A DNA stretch of 64,000 bases from positions 12,973-76,972 of the forward strand of contig JAXHVN010000053.1 of the NCBI GenBank assembly GCA_034189165.1, written 5' to 3'. The notes beneath the pieces are model-generated. The model ran no database searches. It was not told where the DNA came from and was given only the letters and a program-made list of their open reading frames with translations. The translations under genes and the position numbers were made by a program. Shown here one piece after another: positions 60,440 to 64,000 of the stretch (position 1 is its first letter; every line of letters starts with the position of its first letter). Origin of the DNA: JAASSS01 sp021767745. Lineage in GTDB: Bacteria > Pseudomonadota > Gammaproteobacteria > UBA5335.

Positions 60440-60447
<8 letters not shown>
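60420..60447 (+). other. 5' arm of 23S rRNA processing stem
   Basis: TCGACCGCTTGGGG and TTATATGGTCAAG pair with 63310-63338 with a single bulge, overlapping the mature 23S ends. Confidence 0.85.
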
Positions 60448-63309
<2,862 letters not shown>

Positions 63310-63319
<10 letters not shown>

Positions 63320-63338
63320 ATAACACCCAAGCGGTCGA
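63310..63338 (+). other. 3' arm of 23S rRNA processing stem
   Basis: Complementary to 60420-60447; see that entry. Confidence 0.85.
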
Positions 63339-63386
63339 CATACCGCGCTCCACATCAATCCGGCGACGTTTGCGTCGCAACCAGTT

Positions 63387-63506
63387 TGCCTGGCGGCTAT
63401 AGCGTTCAGGAACCACCCGATCCCATCTCGAACTCGGAAGTGAAACTGTTCAGCGCCGATGGTAGTGTGGGGCCTCCCCATGTGAGAGTAGGTCACCGCC
63501 AGGTTC
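63387..63506 (+). rRNA. rrf: 5S ribosomal RNA
   Basis: A 120-nt RNA with GCCTGGCGG and CCGCCAGG terminal stem and the conserved AACTCGGAAGTGAAAC and GATGGTAGTGTGGGG blocks. Ends placed by alignment from memory. Confidence 0.96.
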
Positions 63507-63513
63507 TATATGT

Positions 63514-63554
63514 AAAAAGCCCCCGAGTCATTGTGATTTGGGGGCTTTTTTTTG
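63514..63554 (+). terminator. rrn operon terminator
   Basis: AAAAAGCCCCCGA, loop, TTTGGGGGCTTTTTTTT. The strong G-C stem with flanking A and T runs is a classical Rho-independent terminator and may work in both directions. Confidence 0.93.
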
Positions 63555-63603
63555 GTCTACGATATGTGCCCGAGGCGCTGGACGCCCGGACGAAGGAGTA
63601 ACG

Positions 63604-64000
63604 ATGAGCAGGATACTGATCGTCGCTGTTTGCGCGACACTTCTCTTGGGCTGTGCGTCACAACAGTCTGCCGAAGTCTACCGACGGGGTGAGGCTCAGC
63701 GCTCGGCCGACGTTTTCTATGGGCAGGTTGTTCATGTCCGCCCGGTGCTGATCGAAGGGACGAAGTCGAACGTCGGTACCGGTGGGGGTGCAGTGATCGG
63801 TGGCATCGCGGGGTCCACGGTAGGCAAGGGCACAGGCCGCAGGTTAGGAACGGCTGTCGGTGCGATCGCGGGCGGCATCGCCGGCGCGGCGGCGGAGGAG
63901 GGGCTTACCCGAGAGTCCGGCGTGGAGGTGACGGTGGATCTGGCCGACGGTAGGACGCTGGCGGTGGTGCAGGATGATGACGTTGCCTTGGTGCCTGGTC
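63604..64000 (+). CDS. glycine-zipper lipoprotein, SlyB/Pcp-like (partial, 3' end missing)
   Basis: The first 132 codons of an outer-membrane lipoprotein. The signal peptide ends with the lipobox LLGC at Cys17. A small domain follows, then a glycine-zipper with Gly/Ala repeats (GGGAVIGGIAGSTVGKGTG, GTAVGAIAGGIAGAAAEE), as in the SlyB/Pcp 17-kDa family. AAGGAG precedes the ATG by 5 nt. The gene runs off the right edge; such proteins usually end within about 20-30 residues more. Confidence 0.88.
   Translation, partial: MSRILIVAVCATLLLGCASQQSAEVYRRGEAQRSADVFYGQVVHVRPVLIEGTKSNVGTGGGAVIGGIAGSTVGKGTGRRLGTAVGAIAGGIAGAAAEEGLTRESGVEVTVDLADGRTLAVVQDDDVALVPG

Overview
The window is about 64 kb of high-GC chromosomal DNA from a gammaproteobacterium. 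The evidence is the 16S/23S/5S rRNA signatures, the tRNA set, a type IV pilus chemosensory (Pil-Chp) cluster, LolB/IspE/HemA gene order, and long blocks that match gene orders I remember from Pseudomonas aeruginosa (gshB-tonB-algH-ruvX-pyrR-pyrB-pyrX next to pilGHIJ-chpA-chpC; moeB-prmC-prfA-hemA-TPR-lolB-ispE-tRNAGln-prs-rplY-pth-ychF-tRNAMet; argC-unknown-erpA-anmK-M23 peptidase-tyrS-rrn). A halophilic/Chromatiales-like relative is possible, but I cannot fix the genus by eye. No phage, insertion sequence, CRISPR array or obvious genomic island was seen. Almost everything is dense core genome.

Layout. 1-1755 (minus): rpsU, a GatB/YqeY gene and the start of dnaG (macromolecular synthesis operon; dnaG runs off the left edge). 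1855-5177 (plus): tsaD, folB, glmS. 5164-6279 (minus): a membrane diguanylate cyclase. 6453-14270 (plus): two-subunit molybdenum hydroxylase (IorAB-like), quinone oxidoreductase, glnE, ilvE and a tiny zinc-finger protein, with overlapping stops and starts. 14424-22316 (minus): nine-gene run gshA-gshB-tonB-algH-ruvX-pyrR-pyrB-pyrC'-pyrK for glutathione and pyrimidine synthesis; the dihydroorotase-like member has lost metal ligands and is probably structural. 22438-30045 (plus): pilG-pilH-pilI-pilJ-pilL-chpC, with a 100-N assembly gap in pilL inside a Glu-Ala repeat. 30053-33296 (minus): argE-argA-rsmE. 33415-35372 (plus): mltF-ampD. 35369-35995 (minus): a fumarylacetoacetase-fold hydrolase. 36050-38418 (plus): PhoX-like Tat protein plus an EEP-family enzyme. 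38455-42425 (minus): hemA-prfA-prmC-moeB. 42528-49297 (plus): TPR lipoprotein, lolB, ispE, tRNA-Gln, prs, rplY, pth, ychF, then tRNA-Met and fdxA. 49851-52043 (minus): CLC transporter and HemJ. 52141-54226 (plus): argC, an unknown coiled-coil protein, erpA. 54250-56736 (minus): M23 peptidase and anmK. 56897-58123: tyrS. 58120-63554: a complete rrn operon with three tandem promoters, 16S-tRNAIle-tRNAAla-23S-5S, processing stems and terminator. 63604-64000: the start of a glycine-zipper lipoprotein.

Themes. Several units pair related steps: MltF with AmpD (murein turnover) and AnmK with an M23 endopeptidase (murein hydrolysis and recycling); ArgE/ArgA with ArgC elsewhere (arginine by the linear acetyl route); GshA with GshB. 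I found no clear undescribed multi-gene system. The observations most worth following are the degenerate dihydroorotase coupled to a PyrK-type reductase subunit, the Pil-Chp cluster without adaptation enzymes and with its phosphotransfer domain hidden by the gap, a recurring -10-like hexamer 6-9 nt before ATG with no ribosome binding site (candidate leaderless genes), and the rrn promoter whose -35 overlaps the tyrS stop codon.
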